Shown in pieces: positions 1-9,109 of a stretch of DNA of 36,245 nucleotides (position 1 is the first letter of the stretch; every line of letters starts with the position of its first letter). The notes beneath the pieces were generated by a model. The model ran no database searches. It was not told the DNA's origin and was given only the letters and a program-made list of their open reading frames with translations. Position numbers and translations under genes: made by a program. Origin of the DNA: Hyphomicrobiales bacterium (GTDB lineage Bacteria; Pseudomonadota; Alphaproteobacteria; Rhizobiales; Aestuariivirgaceae). The stretch is taken from contig JALXCV010000143.1 in assembly GCA_026990765.1 (NCBI GenBank), positions 1-36,245 on the forward strand, read 5' to 3'.

Positions 1-2
1 GC

Positions 3-356
3 AAGGTGTATTATGATCTGTATGATGAGCGTGAAAAGCGCGGGATTGATGATATTTACCTGATGCGGATCGAGCAGTTATATCCGTTCCCGCATCGCGC
101 TTTGATCAATGATCTGGCCCGATTCAAGCAGGCGGAATTTGTCTGGTGTCAGGAAGAACATTACAATATGGGGGCATGGAGTTTCGTGCAGCCCAATATT
201 GAATGGGTGCTGAATTATATAAATGTTGAAGTGCCGCGCCTGAGATATGCAGGTCGTCCAGCTGCGGCGGCAACAGCAACCGGTTTGATGAAAAAACATC
301 TGAAACAACTTGAGAAATTCCTGGAAGAGGCACTTGGCGACAAGACGCCGAAATAG
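3..356 (+). CDS. sucA: 2-oxoglutarate dehydrogenase E1 component, C-terminal fragment
   Basis: This is the last 117 codons of a gene that begins before the window, so the left boundary is the first in-frame codon and not a start. The residues match the C-terminal region of the thiamin-diphosphate E1 subunit of the 2-oxoglutarate dehydrogenase complex: a KVYYDLYDER stretch near the edge, the segment YLMRIEQLYPFP, then WCQEEHYNMGAW and a final RPAAAATATG block before a lysine-rich end. E1 decarboxylates 2-oxoglutarate and reductively succinylates the lipoyl group of E2 in the TCA cycle. It ends 38 bases before sucB in the same direction, the normal sucAB(lpdA) operon order of alphaproteobacteria. 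The identification is firm because of both sequence and context. Confidence 0.96.
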   Translation, partial: KVYYDLYDEREKRGIDDIYLMRIEQLYPFPHRALINDLARFKQAEFVWCQEEHYNMGAWSFVQPNIEWVLNYINVEVPRLRYAGRPAAAATATGLMKKHLKQLEKFLEEALGDKTPK

Positions 357-394
357 TATCTCATCCAATCAAGCCAGCCAGAAAGAGGTAGAAA

Positions 395-1594
395 ATGGCA
401 ACTGAAATTCGTGTCCCGTCTTTGGGAGAATCTGTAACCGAGGCAACTGTAGCCACATGGTTCAAGGCCAAAGGTGAAGCGGTAAAAGCTGATGAACCGC
501 TGGTGGAGCTGGAAACTGACAAGGTAACGCTGGAAGTGCCAGCGCCTGCCTCAGGTGTTCTGGCAGATGTAATTATTGCCGAGGGTGAAACGGTTGAGGT
601 TGGAACGGTGCTTGGCTCTGTTGCCGAGGGCGAGGCGGTGAGTGCCAGGGCTGCAGAAAAACCTGTTGCAGCTGCTCCTGTTGCCGAAAAAGCCGAGGAG
701 GAAGCCAAACCTTTATCACCGGCAGTTCGCAAGCTGGTTGCTGAAAATGACATTTCAGCCGATGATGTCAAAGGCACCGGCAAGGATGGCCGGATAACCA
801 AGGGTGATGTGCTGGCTCATATGGAAGCTCCAGTTCCTGCCCCGGTTCCGGCAGCTCCGGTAACACCAAGGGCACCGGTCAGTATTGATGATGAGGCGCG
901 TGAAGAACGGGTTCGGATGACACGTTTGCGCAAGACTATCGCAAAACGTTTGAAAGATGCCCAGAATACGGCTGCCATGCTGACCACCTTTAATGAGGTG
1001 GATATGAGCAACATCATGGCTATCCGGGCTGAATACAAGGAACTGTTTGCCAAAAAGCACGGGGTCAAGCTTGGCTTTATGAGCTTCTTTACCAAGGCGG
1101 TTGTGCAGGCTTTGCATGATGTGCCTTCAGTCAATGCCGAGATTGATGGGGATTATCTGGTTTACAAGAATTATTATCACATCGGGGTTGCTGTTGGTAC
1201 TGACAAGGGGCTGGTGGTGCCAGTGCTGCGTGATGCTGACAAGCTGTCGCTGGCCGGAATTGAAAAAGGCATTAATGAGCTTGGCAAAAAGGCGCGCGAT
1301 GGTTCACTGTCAATTGGCGATATGCAGGGTGGAACCTTTACCATTTCCAATGGCGGCATTTATGGCTCCTTGATGTCAACACCGATCCTTAATGCACCGC
1401 AATCGGGAATTTTGGGAATGCACAATATCGTGCAGCGCCCGGTAGTGGTAAACGGAGAGATTGTGGCGCGGCCAATGATGTATCTGGCGGTTTCCTATGA
1501 TCACCGTATTGTTGATGGCAAGGAGGCTGTGACCTTCCTTGTCAGGATCAAGGAAAGCCTTGAAGATCCCAAACGCATGATACTGGATTTGTAA
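395..1594 (+). CDS. sucB: Dihydrolipoyllysine-residue succinyltransferase (E2 of 2-oxoglutarate dehydrogenase)
   Basis: The 399-residue protein has the standard E2 layout. A lipoyl domain covers about residues 1-77, with Lys43 in the ETDKVTLEV motif as lipoylation site. An Ala/Pro/Glu-rich linker follows, then a peripheral subunit-binding domain at about 107-144 (SPAVRKL...[13 protein letters not shown]), a second linker, and the catalytic domain from about 170 to the end with the DHRIVDG motif (His370, Asp374). It transfers the succinyl group to CoA and forms the core of the complex. There is one lipoyl domain, as usual for OGDH E2. An AGAGGT-type ribosome binding site lies just before the ATG. 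The stop codon is one base from the lpdA start, so the two are almost certainly translated from one message. Confidence 0.97.
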   Translation: MATEIRVPSLGESVTEATVATWFKAKGEAVKADEPLVELETDKVTLEVPAPASGVLADVIIAEGETVEVGTVLGSVAEGEAVSARAAEKPVAAAPVAEKAEEEAKPLSPAVRKLVAENDISADDVKGTGKDGRITKGDVLAHMEAPVPAPVPAAPVTPRAPVSIDDEAREERVRMTRLRKTIAKRLKDAQNTAAMLTTFNEVDMSNIMAIRAEYKELFAKKHGVKLGFMSFFTKAVVQALHDVPSVNAEIDGDYLVYKNYYHIGVAVGTDKGLVVPVLRDADKLSLAGIEKGINELGKKARDGSLSIGDMQGGTFTISNGGIYGSLMSTPILNAPQSGILGMHNIVQRPVVVNGEIVARPMMYLAVSYDHRIVDGKEAVTFLVRIKESLEDPKRMILDL

Positions 1595-1595
1595 A

Positions 1596-3002
1596 ATGAG
1601 CGAACAATTTGATCTGACCGTAATCGGCACTGGTCCTGGCGGTTATGTGTGTGCCATTCGTGCTGCGCAACTTGGAATGAAGGTGGCAGTGGTTGAAAAA
1701 CGCAAGACCCATGGTGGCACCTGCCTTAATGTTGGCTGTATCCCGTCAAAGGCGCTGCTGCATGCTTCTGAAATGTTTGCCGAGGCCGGACATGGTTTTG
1801 AGAAAATGGGGATTGGTGGCTGCAAACTGAAAATTGATGTCAAACAACTGCAAGGCTTCAAACAGCAGGCAATTGACGGCAATACCAAGGGTATCGAGTT
1901 TCTGTTCAAGAAGAACAAGGTTGCTGCCTTTAACGGCACAGGCCGGATAGCCGCGGCTGGCAAGGTGGAAGTAACCGGAGAGGATGGCAAGGTTCAAAAT
2001 ATTGCCACAAGGAATATCGTGATTGCCACCGGCTCGGATGTAGCACGACTGCCGGGTATCGAGATTGATGAAAAACAGGTTGTTTCATCAACCGGAGCGC
2101 TTGAATTTGCCAAGGTTCCCAAACATCTGATCGTTGTCGGGGCCGGGGTTATCGGGCTGGAGCTTGGCTCGGTCTGGGCGCGGCTCGGGGCGAAGGTCAC
2201 TGTGGTTGAATTTCTGGACCGGATCTTGCCGGGTATGGATAATGATATTGCCAAGCTGTTCCAACGGATGCTGAAACGGCAGGGTTTTGATTTCCGGCTG
2301 GGACACAAGGTAACCGGAGTGAAGAAAACCAAAACCACGGTTACCGCGGTTATTGAACCGGCAAAGGGTGGTGAGGTTGAAGAAATCAAAGCTGATGCGG
2401 TGCTGGTTGCCATTGGCCGTATACCGTTTACCCAAGGGCTGGGGCTGGAAGAGCTGGGCATAAAAATGTCTGAGCGCGGTCAGGTGGAGATTGATCAGCA
2501 TTACCAGACCAGTATTGAAGGCATTTATGCGATTGGTGATTGTGTGCGCGGTGCGATGCTGGCGCACAAGGCCGAAGAAGAAGGCGTTGCAGTGGCTGAA
2601 ATTCTGGCCGGGCAGGCAGGTCATGTCAATTATGACATTATCCCCGCTGTAGTCTATACAACCCCGGAAATAGCCTGTGTCGGTAAAACCGAGGATGATT
2701 TGAAAGCTGCCGGAATTGATTATACAATCGGCAAATTTCCTTTCATGGCCAATGGACGGGCCAAGGCCAACCAGACGACTGACGGGTTTGTCAAAGTGCT
2801 GGCTGATGCCAAAACTGACCGGGTGCTGGGTGTGCATATTTTTGGGGCACAGGCCGGTGAGCTTATCCATGAAGCAGCAGTGCTGATGGAATTTGCCGGG
2901 TCAGCTGAAGATCTGGCCAGAACCTGCCATGCGCATCCCACGCTGGCAGAAGCGGTAAAGGAAGCAGCTTTGGCCGTTGCTGGGCGAGCTATTCACGCTT
3001 GA
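1596..3002 (+). CDS. lpdA: Dihydrolipoyl dehydrogenase (E3)
   Basis: The 468-residue flavoprotein disulfide reductase reoxidises dihydrolipoamide on E2, using FAD and NAD+. Visible hallmarks are the FAD-binding GTGPGG at residues 11-16, the redox-active disulfide Cys43/Cys48 in [13 protein letters not shown], the NAD-binding [12 protein letters not shown] motif near residue 180, the second FAD motif IYAIGD, and the C-terminal HAHPTLAE with His447 and Glu452 forming the active-site base pair at the dimer interface. Length and motifs are complete. It starts one base after the sucB stop, so it is the third gene of the OGDH operon and probably the E3 dedicated to this complex. It converges with pyk across a 17-base gap that holds no convincing intrinsic terminator. 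Confidence 0.97.
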   Translation: MSEQFDLTVIGTGPGGYVCAIRAAQLGMKVAVVEKRKTHGGTCLNVGCIPSKALLHASEMFAEAGHGFEKMGIGGCKLKIDVKQLQGFKQQAIDGNTKGIEFLFKKNKVAAFNGTGRIAAAGKVEVTGEDGKVQNIATRNIVIATGSDVARLPGIEIDEKQVVSSTGALEFAKVPKHLIVVGAGVIGLELGSVWARLGAKVTVVEFLDRILPGMDNDIAKLFQRMLKRQGFDFRLGHKVTGVKKTKTTVTAVIEPAKGGEVEEIKADAVLVAIGRIPFTQGLGLEELGIKMSERGQVEIDQHYQTSIEGIYAIGDCVRGAMLAHKAEEEGVAVAEILAGQAGHVNYDIIPAVVYTTPEIACVGKTEDDLKAAGIDYTIGKFPFMANGRAKANQTTDGFVKVLADAKTDRVLGVHIFGAQAGELIHEAAVLMEFAGSAEDLARTCHAHPTLAEAVKEAALAVAGRAIHA

Positions 3003-3019
3003 GTGCCTGCAACATATGA

Positions 3020-4447
3020 TCAGTTGCAAAAATCCTTGATGGTTGCAATTTGCAGCATGTTGGTTGTGCCGGGAGTGCCGAAAGGAACCCCGGCAGTAAT
3101 CACTACGCGTTCGCCATGATTGGCAAAGCCTTCTTTGGCACATACCTGACAGGCGCGATTTACCATGTCATCCTGGTCCTGAACATCTTCACCCAGAACA
3201 CAATGCAGCCCCCAGCCAATAGCCAGTTTGCGGGCGGTCTTGATTGACGGGGTAAGGGCCAGAATTGGAAATTCAGGTCGCTCGCGCGATACTCGCAAGC
3301 CGGTTGAGCCTGAACCGGTGTAACAGATGATGGCAGCAACCTGCAAAGTTTCGGCAACGGACTTGGCAGCGTTGGAAATGGCATCGGCGCTGGTTGCTTC
3401 AGGATCGTTGCGCTGGGCGTTGATAATCGAGCGATAAAGCGGGTCGTGCTCAACTGATCTGGCGATTGAGTCCATGGTTTCAACGGCTTTTTCAGGCCAT
3501 TTGCCCATGGCTGATTCAGCTGAAAGCATCACTGCATCAGCACCTTCAAAAATGGCGGTTGCCACGTCAGATACTTCGGCTCTGGTTGGGACCGGCTCAT
3601 CGATCATGGATTCGAGCATCTGGGTTGCCACCACAACCGGCTTGCCGGCCTTGCGGGCAGAACGGGTGATGCGTTTTTGCCAGCCGGGAACGGCTTCCAC
3701 CGGTAATTCCACTCCCAGATCACCGCGAGCGATCATTACAGCATCTGACAGGTCCAGTATTTCAGACAGGGACTGCAAGGCGGATGGCTTTTCGATTTTT
3801 GAAAGCACACCGGCGCGACCACGCACCAGCTTGCGGGTTTCGGCCACATCATCCGGGCGCTGCACGAAAGAAAGCGCAATCCAGTCAACCCCATCCTGTG
3901 CTGCAGCTTCAAGGTCAGCCCGGTCTTTATCGGTCAGTGCTGCCAGTGGTACCATGGTGTCAGGCAGGTTTACTCCCTTGCGCGCTGATAAAACGCCGCC
4001 ATAGACAACTTTGGTGACGATCCTGTTTTCGGTAACTTCAACAGCTCTTATTCTGACACGACCATCATTGATAAGCAGATCATCACCGGGCTTTATTGCG
4101 GAGAATATTTCCGGGTGCGGCAGATATACACGTTTCTTGTTGCCGGGGGTTTTGTCACTGTCAAGGGTGAATTCATCGCCGGTCATGATCTCGACTTCTT
4201 CAGCGGCAAATCTGCCAATGCGAAGTTTTGGTCCCTGCAAATCTGCCAGAACACCGATTGGCCGGTTGTGTTTTTGTTCAACTTTTCTGATCAGGGAATG
4301 AATATGCCGCATTTCTTCATGTGAAGAGTGGCTCATATTTATCCGGAATACGTCGACTCCGGTCAAAAACAGTTTCTCGATCATTTCCTCTGTGTTGGAT
4401 GCAGGTCCCACAGTTGCAATGATCTTTGCATTTCTCTTACGCCTCAC
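3020..4447 (-). CDS. pyk: Pyruvate kinase
   Basis: The 475-residue protein is a full-length bacterial pyruvate kinase, converting phosphoenolpyruvate and ADP to pyruvate and ATP. Seen in the sequence are the N-terminal KIIATVGPAS, the RINMSHS segment (Arg35, Asn37) that binds phosphate and K+, the LADLQGPKLRIG motif, the catalytic-lysine region VLSKIEKP (Lys217 with metal ligand Glu219), the RGDLGVELP loop with Asp243, and ATQMLESM. The B domain lies at about 72-165 and the C-terminal allosteric domain from about 350. It follows the DUF1036 gene by 6 bases on the same strand, which suggests a shared transcript. This neighbourhood is common in rhizobia (established knowledge, from memory). Confidence 0.97.
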   Translation of the reverse strand: MRRKRNAKIIATVGPASNTEEMIEKLFLTGVDVFRINMSHSSHEEMRHIHSLIRKVEQKHNRPIGVLADLQGPKLRIGRFAAEEVEIMTGDEFTLDSDKTPGNKKRVYLPHPEIFSAIKPGDDLLINDGRVRIRAVEVTENRIVTKVVYGGVLSARKGVNLPDTMVPLAALTDKDRADLEAAAQDGVDWIALSFVQRPDDVAETRKLVRGRAGVLSKIEKPSALQSLSEILDLSDAVMIARGDLGVELPVEAVPGWQKRITRSARKAGKPVVVATQMLESMIDEPVPTRAEVSDVATAIFEGADAVMLSAESAMGKWPEKAVETMDSIARSVEHDPLYRSIINAQRNDPEATSADAISNAAKSVAETLQVAAIICYTGSGSTGLRVSRERPEFPILALTPSIKTARKLAIGWGLHCVLGEDVQDQDDMVNRACQVCAKEGFANHGERVVITAGVPFGTPGTTNMLQIATIKDFCN

Positions 4448-4453
4448 TTGGGG

Positions 4454-4888
4454 CTATCTCTCCGATGTTTTGCTGCCGGAAAGAGAAATTGACCAGTCGG
4501 TTTCCTCTCCGGTATCGACTTCAAAAAAGCCGGTTTTCTGATATCCGCGCTGCTTGCAGTTCTTGATATCCCTGATGGTGAACAATTTGTCACGTGTACA
4601 CATCATGGCCTTGCCACCCCATGATCCGCCCTTGTCGTAATCGACAGCGAATATGTAGTAATAGCGAGCGATGAGCGGGCCTTTGAGCAGGGTTTCACAA
4701 GAGTTCGGGGAAACATTCCACCAGCCTTCACTGGCCCATCCCTGCTGGTCCTTGTAGCCAAGGGCAACACCGACTGTGCTGACGGTATTATTGCAAAGCT
4801 TGAGATCTGCCAAAGCCGGTCCGGTCATTATAGCAAGGCTGAAAAAGCCCAGTGCCGCTGACAGCGATGCAAATCTGACAAAGCTCAT
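4454..4888 (-). CDS. Secreted DUF1036-family protein
   Basis: I place the start at the internal ATG (MSFVRF...), giving 144 residues. A GGGTAT-type ribosome binding site lies about 9 bases upstream, and a classic signal peptide follows (hydrophobic core, cleavage after ALA near residue 26). An upstream in-frame start would add 13 residues that spoil the signal sequence. The mature protein has the DUF1036 features: four or more conserved cysteines, a GYKDQQGWASEGWW block, CETLLKGPLIARYYY, AVDYDKGGSWGGKAMMCT, and TGFFEVDTGEETDW. The family is probably periplasmic and disulfide-bonded; its function is not known to me. It sits directly upstream of pyk and may share its promoter. Confidence 0.88.
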   Translation of the reverse strand: MSFVRFASLSAALGFFSLAIMTGPALADLKLCNNTVSTVGVALGYKDQQGWASEGWWNVSPNSCETLLKGPLIARYYYIFAVDYDKGGSWGGKAMMCTRDKLFTIRDIKNCKQRGYQKTGFFEVDTGEETDWSISLSGSKTSER

Positions 4889-5012
4889 ATTTAGAATACC
4901 CTTTTTAAATAAACCCGTCTGGTCCAATACGAATCATTTTTATACTATACAAGCCCCCAAACCTGATGGAACTGGAATAGCGCGAAACAAGGTTGCTTGT
5001 AAACTGCTTCAA

Positions 5013-5041
5013 TTGTGCAAATAGGTTTCAATTACTTAATC
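5013..5041 (+). promoter_or_regulatory. Possible sigma-70-type promoter for the N-formylglutamate amidohydrolase gene
   Basis: TTGTGC is followed after 17 bases by TTAATC, about 35 bases before the ATG at 5077. The hexamers match consensus only partly, so this is a suggestion. The divergent DUF1036 gene must have its own promoter in the same 188-base gap. Confidence 0.25.
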
Positions 5042-5076
5042 TTTGCGATATTAGATAGGCAAATCGAGAGTTTATC

Positions 5077-5874
5077 ATGTTAAATCCCAATATGCACAGG
5101 CCTGACGCGGTTGATATTCAGTCACAAAATGACTTTAAGCCCTTTGAAGTTGTTGAGGGCGATCTGGCCCGTGGGCTGGTCTTGCTGTGTGATCATGCCT
5201 CAAATGCAATTCCGCAATGCTATAATAATCTGGGGATCAATCACAGCGACCTTGAACGCCATATTGCCTATGATATAGGCGCCAGAGAACTGACCATTAA
5301 ACTGGCCAGGCGTTTGAATGTTCCCGCGGTTCTGTCATGTTATTCAAGATTGCTCATTGATCCTAATCGCGGTGATGATGATCCAACCTTGATCATGAAG
5401 ATTTCTGACGGGGCGATCATTGCCGGAAATGTTGATGTGGATGATGAGGAACGCAGCTTGCGGATAGCCAGATATTACCAGCCATATCATGATGAGATTT
5501 CAAGGGTACTGCATGCAGCGGCTGATCAGGGTATAAGGCCTGATATTCTATCAGTGCACAGTTTCACCCCTACCTGGAAAGGCGTACCAAGACCGTGGCA
5601 TGCCGGGGTATTATGGGAAGAAAATGATGAGTTTGCCCGCCCGGTAATTGACGGGTTGAAGCAGGATCGTGAATTGTGCGTTGGTGAGAATGAGCCATAT
5701 TCAGGCGGAATGCCCGGCGAGACTGTGGAAAAACATGGCCGCATTCACAATATTGCCACAGCCCTGATCGAGATTCGCCAGGATCTGATTGCAGATATGA
5801 GCGGTATTGATGAATGGGCCGACAGGCTGGGTGATATTCTGGAAGATATCACCGGGCCGAGATTGAAAGATTAA
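5077..5874 (+). CDS. N-formylglutamate amidohydrolase family protein
   Basis: The 265-residue protein belongs to the N-formylglutamate amidohydrolase (FGase, HutG-type) family. Motifs seen are [13 protein letters not shown] near residue 35, [30 protein letters not shown], and a C-terminal region with [18 protein letters not shown] and IEIRQDLI; the His, Asp and Glu residues are the likely metal ligands. In histidine degradation this enzyme hydrolyses N-formylglutamate to glutamate and formate. No hut genes are nearby, so the true substrate here is open. The gene is divergent from the DUF1036/pyk pair and lies directly upstream of gapR, an arrangement I recall from rhizobia, which argues for a housekeeping role. 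The ribosome binding site (GAGAG) is weak. Confidence 0.9.
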   Translation: MLNPNMHRPDAVDIQSQNDFKPFEVVEGDLARGLVLLCDHASNAIPQCYNNLGINHSDLERHIAYDIGARELTIKLARRLNVPAVLSCYSRLLIDPNRGDDDPTLIMKISDGAIIAGNVDVDDEERSLRIARYYQPYHDEISRVLHAAADQGIRPDILSVHSFTPTWKGVPRPWHAGVLWEENDEFARPVIDGLKQDRELCVGENEPYSGGMPGETVEKHGRIHNIATALIEIRQDLIADMSGIDEWADRLGDILEDITGPRLKD

Positions 5875-5906
5875 AGTTGGATAATACAGGAAAGAGACAG
5901 AAAAAC

Positions 5907-6167
5907 ATGGATTCAAATACAAGTTTTGCACAAGGCCAGTTGCGGGCAATTGTTGAGCGTATCGAGCGGCTGGAAGAAGAAAAAAAGGCACTGGCAGATG
6001 ATATCAAGGAAGTCTATGGCGAGGCCAAGGCCAATGGTTTTGATACCAAGACCCTGCGCAAAGTGGTGATGCTGCGCAAGAAAGATCGATCTGAACGTGA
6101 GGAAGAAGAAGCAATGCTTGATCTTTACATGAATGCACTGGGGATGATTTCTTCACACGCAGAGTAA
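5907..6167 (+). CDS. gapR: GapR-family nucleoid-associated protein (DUF2312/UPF0335)
   Basis: I start at the ATG at 5907, preceded by AGGAAAGAGAC, giving 86 residues; an upstream TTG start is less likely. The protein is small and coiled-coil rich: [18 protein letters not shown], then [15 protein letters not shown] and [13 protein letters not shown], then an acidic stretch. These are the conserved blocks of the alphaproteobacterial GapR family. Caulobacter GapR binds AT-rich, overtwisted DNA ahead of replication and transcription machinery (established knowledge). Basic residues in the second half fit DNA binding. The gene follows the amidohydrolase by 32 bases and is closed by the hairpin terminator that starts about 40 bases downstream. 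Confidence 0.92.
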   Translation: MDSNTSFAQGQLRAIVERIERLEEEKKALADDIKEVYGEAKANGFDTKTLRKVVMLRKKDRSEREEEEAMLDLYMNALGMISSHAE

Positions 6168-6205
6168 TTTCAAAGACAAGCTGTTTTCAGCTTCAGCATG
6201 TAAAA

Positions 6206-6240
6206 AGCCAGGAACAGAATTAACTGTTCCTGGCTTTTTT
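6206..6240. terminator. Bidirectional intrinsic terminator between gapR and the dihydropyrimidinase operon
   Basis: A perfect 12-bp stem (6206-6217 with 6224-6235) has a 6-base loop. The T run at 6235-6240 serves the plus strand, and the A run at 6202-6206 gives a T run on the minus strand. It lies between the convergent 3' ends of gapR (6167) and the hydantoinase gene (6258) and should stop both transcripts. Confidence 0.9.
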
Positions 6241-6257
6241 GACTTCAACGCCGGGTA

Positions 6258-7712
6258 TTATATGCCGGTTGCAGGAATGCGGGCGCGTTCCACTCGCTGG
6301 GGAGCGTTGGTTTCTTTCCAGGTGGTCAAAGCCGAATTTACTGCCTGGAAGGGTTTGCGCGGGATGAATTCACCATTGCCTTCGCGGGTCTTGATGGTGC
6401 TTTCTTCAATAGCGACCATGCCGCGGCTTATGGTGAAGCGAGGCAGGCCGATTACATGCTTGCCTTCAAATATGTTGTAGTCAATGGATGATTGCTGTTT
6501 TTCTGCAGTGATGGTTTTTTCCAGTTTTGGATCCCAAACCACAATATCAGCATCTGCGCCTTCAACTATTGCACCTTTTTGCGGGTACATATTGAGGATT
6601 TTGGCTATATTGGTGGAGGTAACAGCAACAAATTCATTCATGGTCAAACGACCGGTCCTGACGCCTGTGGTCCACAGCATCGGCATGCGGTCTTCAAGTC
6701 CGCCTGTGCCATTTGGAACCTTGGTGAAGTCACCAATGCCGACGCGTTTCTGTTCTGTGGTGAAGGTGCAATGATCGGTTGCGACAACCTGCAGGGAACC
6801 TGCCTGCAATCCGGCCCATAATGAATCCTGATGTTTCTTGTCGCGGAATGGTGGTGACATTATCCGGCGGGCTGAATGATCCCAGTCCTCGCTTAGATAT
6901 TCGCTGTCATCAAGGGTCAGGAACTGGATAAGAGGTTCGCCATAAACCCTCATGCCATTCTGGCGGGCGCGGCGGATGGCTTCGTGTGACTGTTCGCATG
7001 ATGTGTGCACCACATAAAGCGGAACACCTGCCATATCAGCAATCATGATGGCGCGATTGGTGGCTTCGCCTTCAACTTCGGGCGGGCGCGACCATGAATG
7101 GCCTTCTGGTCCGGTTATACCCTGTGCCAGCAATTTGGCCTGCATCATGGCAACCACATCACCATTTTCGGCATGAACCATTGGCAGTGCACCAAGTGCT
7201 GCACAACGGGTGAAAGAAGTGAACAGTTCAGTGTCGTCAACCATCAAGGCATCCTTGTAGGCAAGGAAATGCTTGAAACTGTTGATGCCTCTTTCATTGA
7301 CCACGGCTTCCATTTCATCAAAAATCTGTTCGCCCCACCAGGTTATGGCGAGATGGAAGGAAAAGTCGCAATTGGCGCGTGATGTCTTGTTGTCCCAGCG
7401 GTCAATGGCCTCAAGCATTCCCTGGCCGGGGCTGGGTATGGCAAAGTCAATCAGCATGGTAGTGCCGCCTGACAGGGCAGCGCGGGTGCCGGATTCAAAG
7501 TCATCATGGGAGTACGTGCCCATGAACGGCATTTCGAGGTGAGTATGAGGGTCAATGCCGCCGGGCATTACATAACAGCCGGTTGCATCAAGAGATTCAT
7601 CGCCGGAAAGATTTTCACCAATTTTGGTGATCTTGCCCTTTTCAATCAGCACATCGGCTTTCCATGTCCGGTCCGCTGTAACGATGGTCCCGTTCTTTAT
7701 GACTTTGCTCAT
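6258..7712 (-). CDS. hydA: Dihydropyrimidinase (D-hydantoinase)
   Basis: The 484-residue cyclic amidohydrolase opens the ring of 5,6-dihydrouracil and related hydantoins to N-carbamoyl amino acids. The binuclear zinc site is visible: GGIDPHTHLE (His56, His58), the carboxylated-lysine segment INSFKHFLAYKD (Lys153), VHAENGD (His180), VVHTSC, and ATDHCTF. Length is typical of the family. It is the last gene of a three-gene operon (mmsA, M20 amidohydrolase, hydA) ending at the terminator at 6206-6240. A strong GGAGGT ribosome binding site lies 5 bases before the ATG. The M20 hydrolase upstream would take its product, and the RutR-type regulator supports pyrimidine breakdown rather than a general amidase role. 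Confidence 0.95.
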   Translation of the reverse strand: MSKVIKNGTIVTADRTWKADVLIEKGKITKIGENLSGDESLDATGCYVMPGGIDPHTHLEMPFMGTYSHDDFESGTRAALSGGTTMLIDFAIPSPGQGMLEAIDRWDNKTSRANCDFSFHLAITWWGEQIFDEMEAVVNERGINSFKHFLAYKDALMVDDTELFTSFTRCAALGALPMVHAENGDVVAMMQAKLLAQGITGPEGHSWSRPPEVEGEATNRAIMIADMAGVPLYVVHTSCEQSHEAIRRARQNGMRVYGEPLIQFLTLDDSEYLSEDWDHSARRIMSPPFRDKKHQDSLWAGLQAGSLQVVATDHCTFTTEQKRVGIGDFTKVPNGTGGLEDRMPMLWTTGVRTGRLTMNEFVAVTSTNIAKILNMYPQKGAIVEGADADIVVWDPKLEKTITAEKQQSSIDYNIFEGKHVIGLPRFTISRGMVAIEESTIKTREGNGEFIPRKPFQAVNSALTTWKETNAPQRVERARIPATGI

Positions 7713-7752
7713 TTTTACCTCCAGTTTTCTATTGTCCTTGTAGTTTGAATTT

Positions 7753-7787
7753 TTCCTGTTGAGTCATGTTTGTAAACTCAACAGGAA
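7753..7787. repeat. 12-bp perfect inverted repeat between the M20 hydrolase and hydA genes
   Basis: Arms 7753-7764 and 7776-7787 pair perfectly around an 11-base loop. In the operon direction (minus) the stem is followed by an A-rich tract rather than T, so it does not look like an intrinsic terminator for this operon. It lies 41 bases upstream of the hydA ATG. A transcript-stabilising or processing hairpin is the simplest inference. Confidence 0.75.
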
Positions 7788-7819
7788 GTTCTTGCAGTAT
7801 TTTTTACAGCCTGACAGCT

Positions 7820-9067
7820 CTATTCAACCAGCTCTGCTGTTTCAACAACAGCATTAAGCAGAACGTCTGCACCAGCTTTTGCCCATTCCTTGGTGATCTT
7901 TTCAGCCTCATTGTGAGACAGACCGTCAACGCACGGGCACATGATCATGGCAGTTGGAGCCACCTTGTTGGTCCAGCAGGCGTCATGACCGGCACCGGAG
8001 ATGATGTTGCGATGCGAATAGCCAAGAGTTTCAGCAGCATTGCGGATTCTGTTGACGATGGTTTCGTCAAAGGTAACAGGATCAAACCCGCCGACTTTTT
8101 TGAAACTGACTTCAAGTCCCATATCATCGCAAATCTTTTGGGCACCATCACGCAGGCGTTGTTCCATATCTTCAATAACAGCCAGGTCAGGCGAGCGAAG
8201 ATCAACGACGAATACCACCTTGCCGGGGATAACATTATTTGAGTTTGGATAGACATCAATATGTCCGGCAGCCCCAACAGCATCGGGTTTGTGTGACCAG
8301 GCAATTTCGTCAACCATTTCCAGAATGCGCGCCATGGCCAGTCCGGCATTTTTGCGCATTGGCATTGGAGTAGAGCCGGTATGGGCTGCTTTGCCGATAA
8401 TGGTGATTTCTGTCCAGGACAGGCCCTGCCCATGGGTTACAACGCCGATTTCCTTGTTTTCAGCTTCAAGGATTGGTCCCTGTTCGATATGATATTCGAA
8501 CATTGCGTGCATTTTACGGGAGCCGACTTCTTCATCACCAAGCCAGCCAATGCGTTTGAGTTCATCGCCAAATTTCTTGCCATCAGCATCTTCGCGGTCA
8601 TAAGCCCATTCAAGAGTGTGGATACCAGCATATACCCCTGATGCCAGCATGGCTGGAGCAAAGCGGGTGCCTTCCTCATTGGTCCAGTTGGTGGCAACGA
8701 TCGGGTGTTTGGTCTTGATGTTCATGTCATTGAGGGAGCGAACAACTTCCAGTCCTGCCAGAACCCCAAGTACGCCATCATATTTGCCGCCAGTTGGCTG
8801 GGTGTCCAGATGCGATCCGATATAGACCGGAAGTGCGTCAGGATCAGTGCCGGGACGGGTCATGAACATGGTGCCCATTTTATCGACACCCATGGTGCAG
8901 CCAGCTTCTTCGCACCATTTCTGGAACAGTTTGCGGGCCTCGCCATCGGCATCGGTTAAGGTCTGGCGGTTATTGCCACCGGCAACGCCGGGTCCGATTT
9001 TGGCCATTTCATTCAAAGTGTCCCAAAGCCGGTCTGCGTTAATTCGCAGATTTCCTTCTAGAGCCAT
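7820..9067 (-). CDS. M20-family Zn-dependent N-carbamoyl amino acid hydrolase (beta-ureidopropionase-like)
   Basis: I use the ATG at 9067, which has GGAGAT at a good distance; an in-frame start 30 bases upstream is less convincing. The 415-residue protein shows the M20/ArgE-like metal site of the HyuC/AmaB/allantoate amidohydrolase group: GSHLDTQPTGGKYDG (His86, Asp98), NWTNEEGTRFAP (Glu131/Glu132), a dimerisation domain with GKAAHTGSTPM, and a late GAGHDA motif. Such enzymes hydrolyse N-carbamoyl-beta-alanine or N-carbamoyl-L-amino acids to the amino acid, CO2 and ammonia. Between mmsA (42 bases upstream) and dihydropyrimidinase, beta-ureidopropionase is the most likely activity. Exact substrate cannot be read from sequence. 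Confidence 0.9.
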   Translation of the reverse strand: MALEGNLRINADRLWDTLNEMAKIGPGVAGGNNRQTLTDADGEARKLFQKWCEEAGCTMGVDKMGTMFMTRPGTDPDALPVYIGSHLDTQPTGGKYDGVLGVLAGLEVVRSLNDMNIKTKHPIVATNWTNEEGTRFAPAMLASGVYAGIHTLEWAYDREDADGKKFGDELKRIGWLGDEEVGSRKMHAMFEYHIEQGPILEAENKEIGVVTHGQGLSWTEITIIGKAAHTGSTPMPMRKNAGLAMARILEMVDEIAWSHKPDAVGAAGHIDVYPNSNNVIPGKVVFVVDLRSPDLAVIEDMEQRLRDGAQKICDDMGLEVSFKKVGGFDPVTFDETIVNRIRNAAETLGYSHRNIISGAGHDACWTNKVAPTAMIMCPCVDGLSHNEAEKITKEWAKAGADVLLNAVVETAELVE

Positions 9068-9109
9068 TTTTGTATCTCCATTATTAGAGTTATCCATCCA
9101 ATCTTTCGA

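Noticed and set aside
2088-2870. 260-codon open frame antisense to lpdA
   Set aside because: It is the shadow of a strongly coding gene with all catalytic motifs; the antisense residues show no family features or initiation signal.
3006-3026. TGCAAC...GTTGCA hairpin between lpdA and pyk
   Set aside because: Only 6 bp with no T run in the right place on either strand, and it overlaps the pyk stop; not a credible terminator.
4909-4924. Second RutR-like half-site (TGGTCCA) upstream of the DUF1036 gene
   Set aside because: Only the right half matches; the left half does not resemble TTGACC, so chance is likely.
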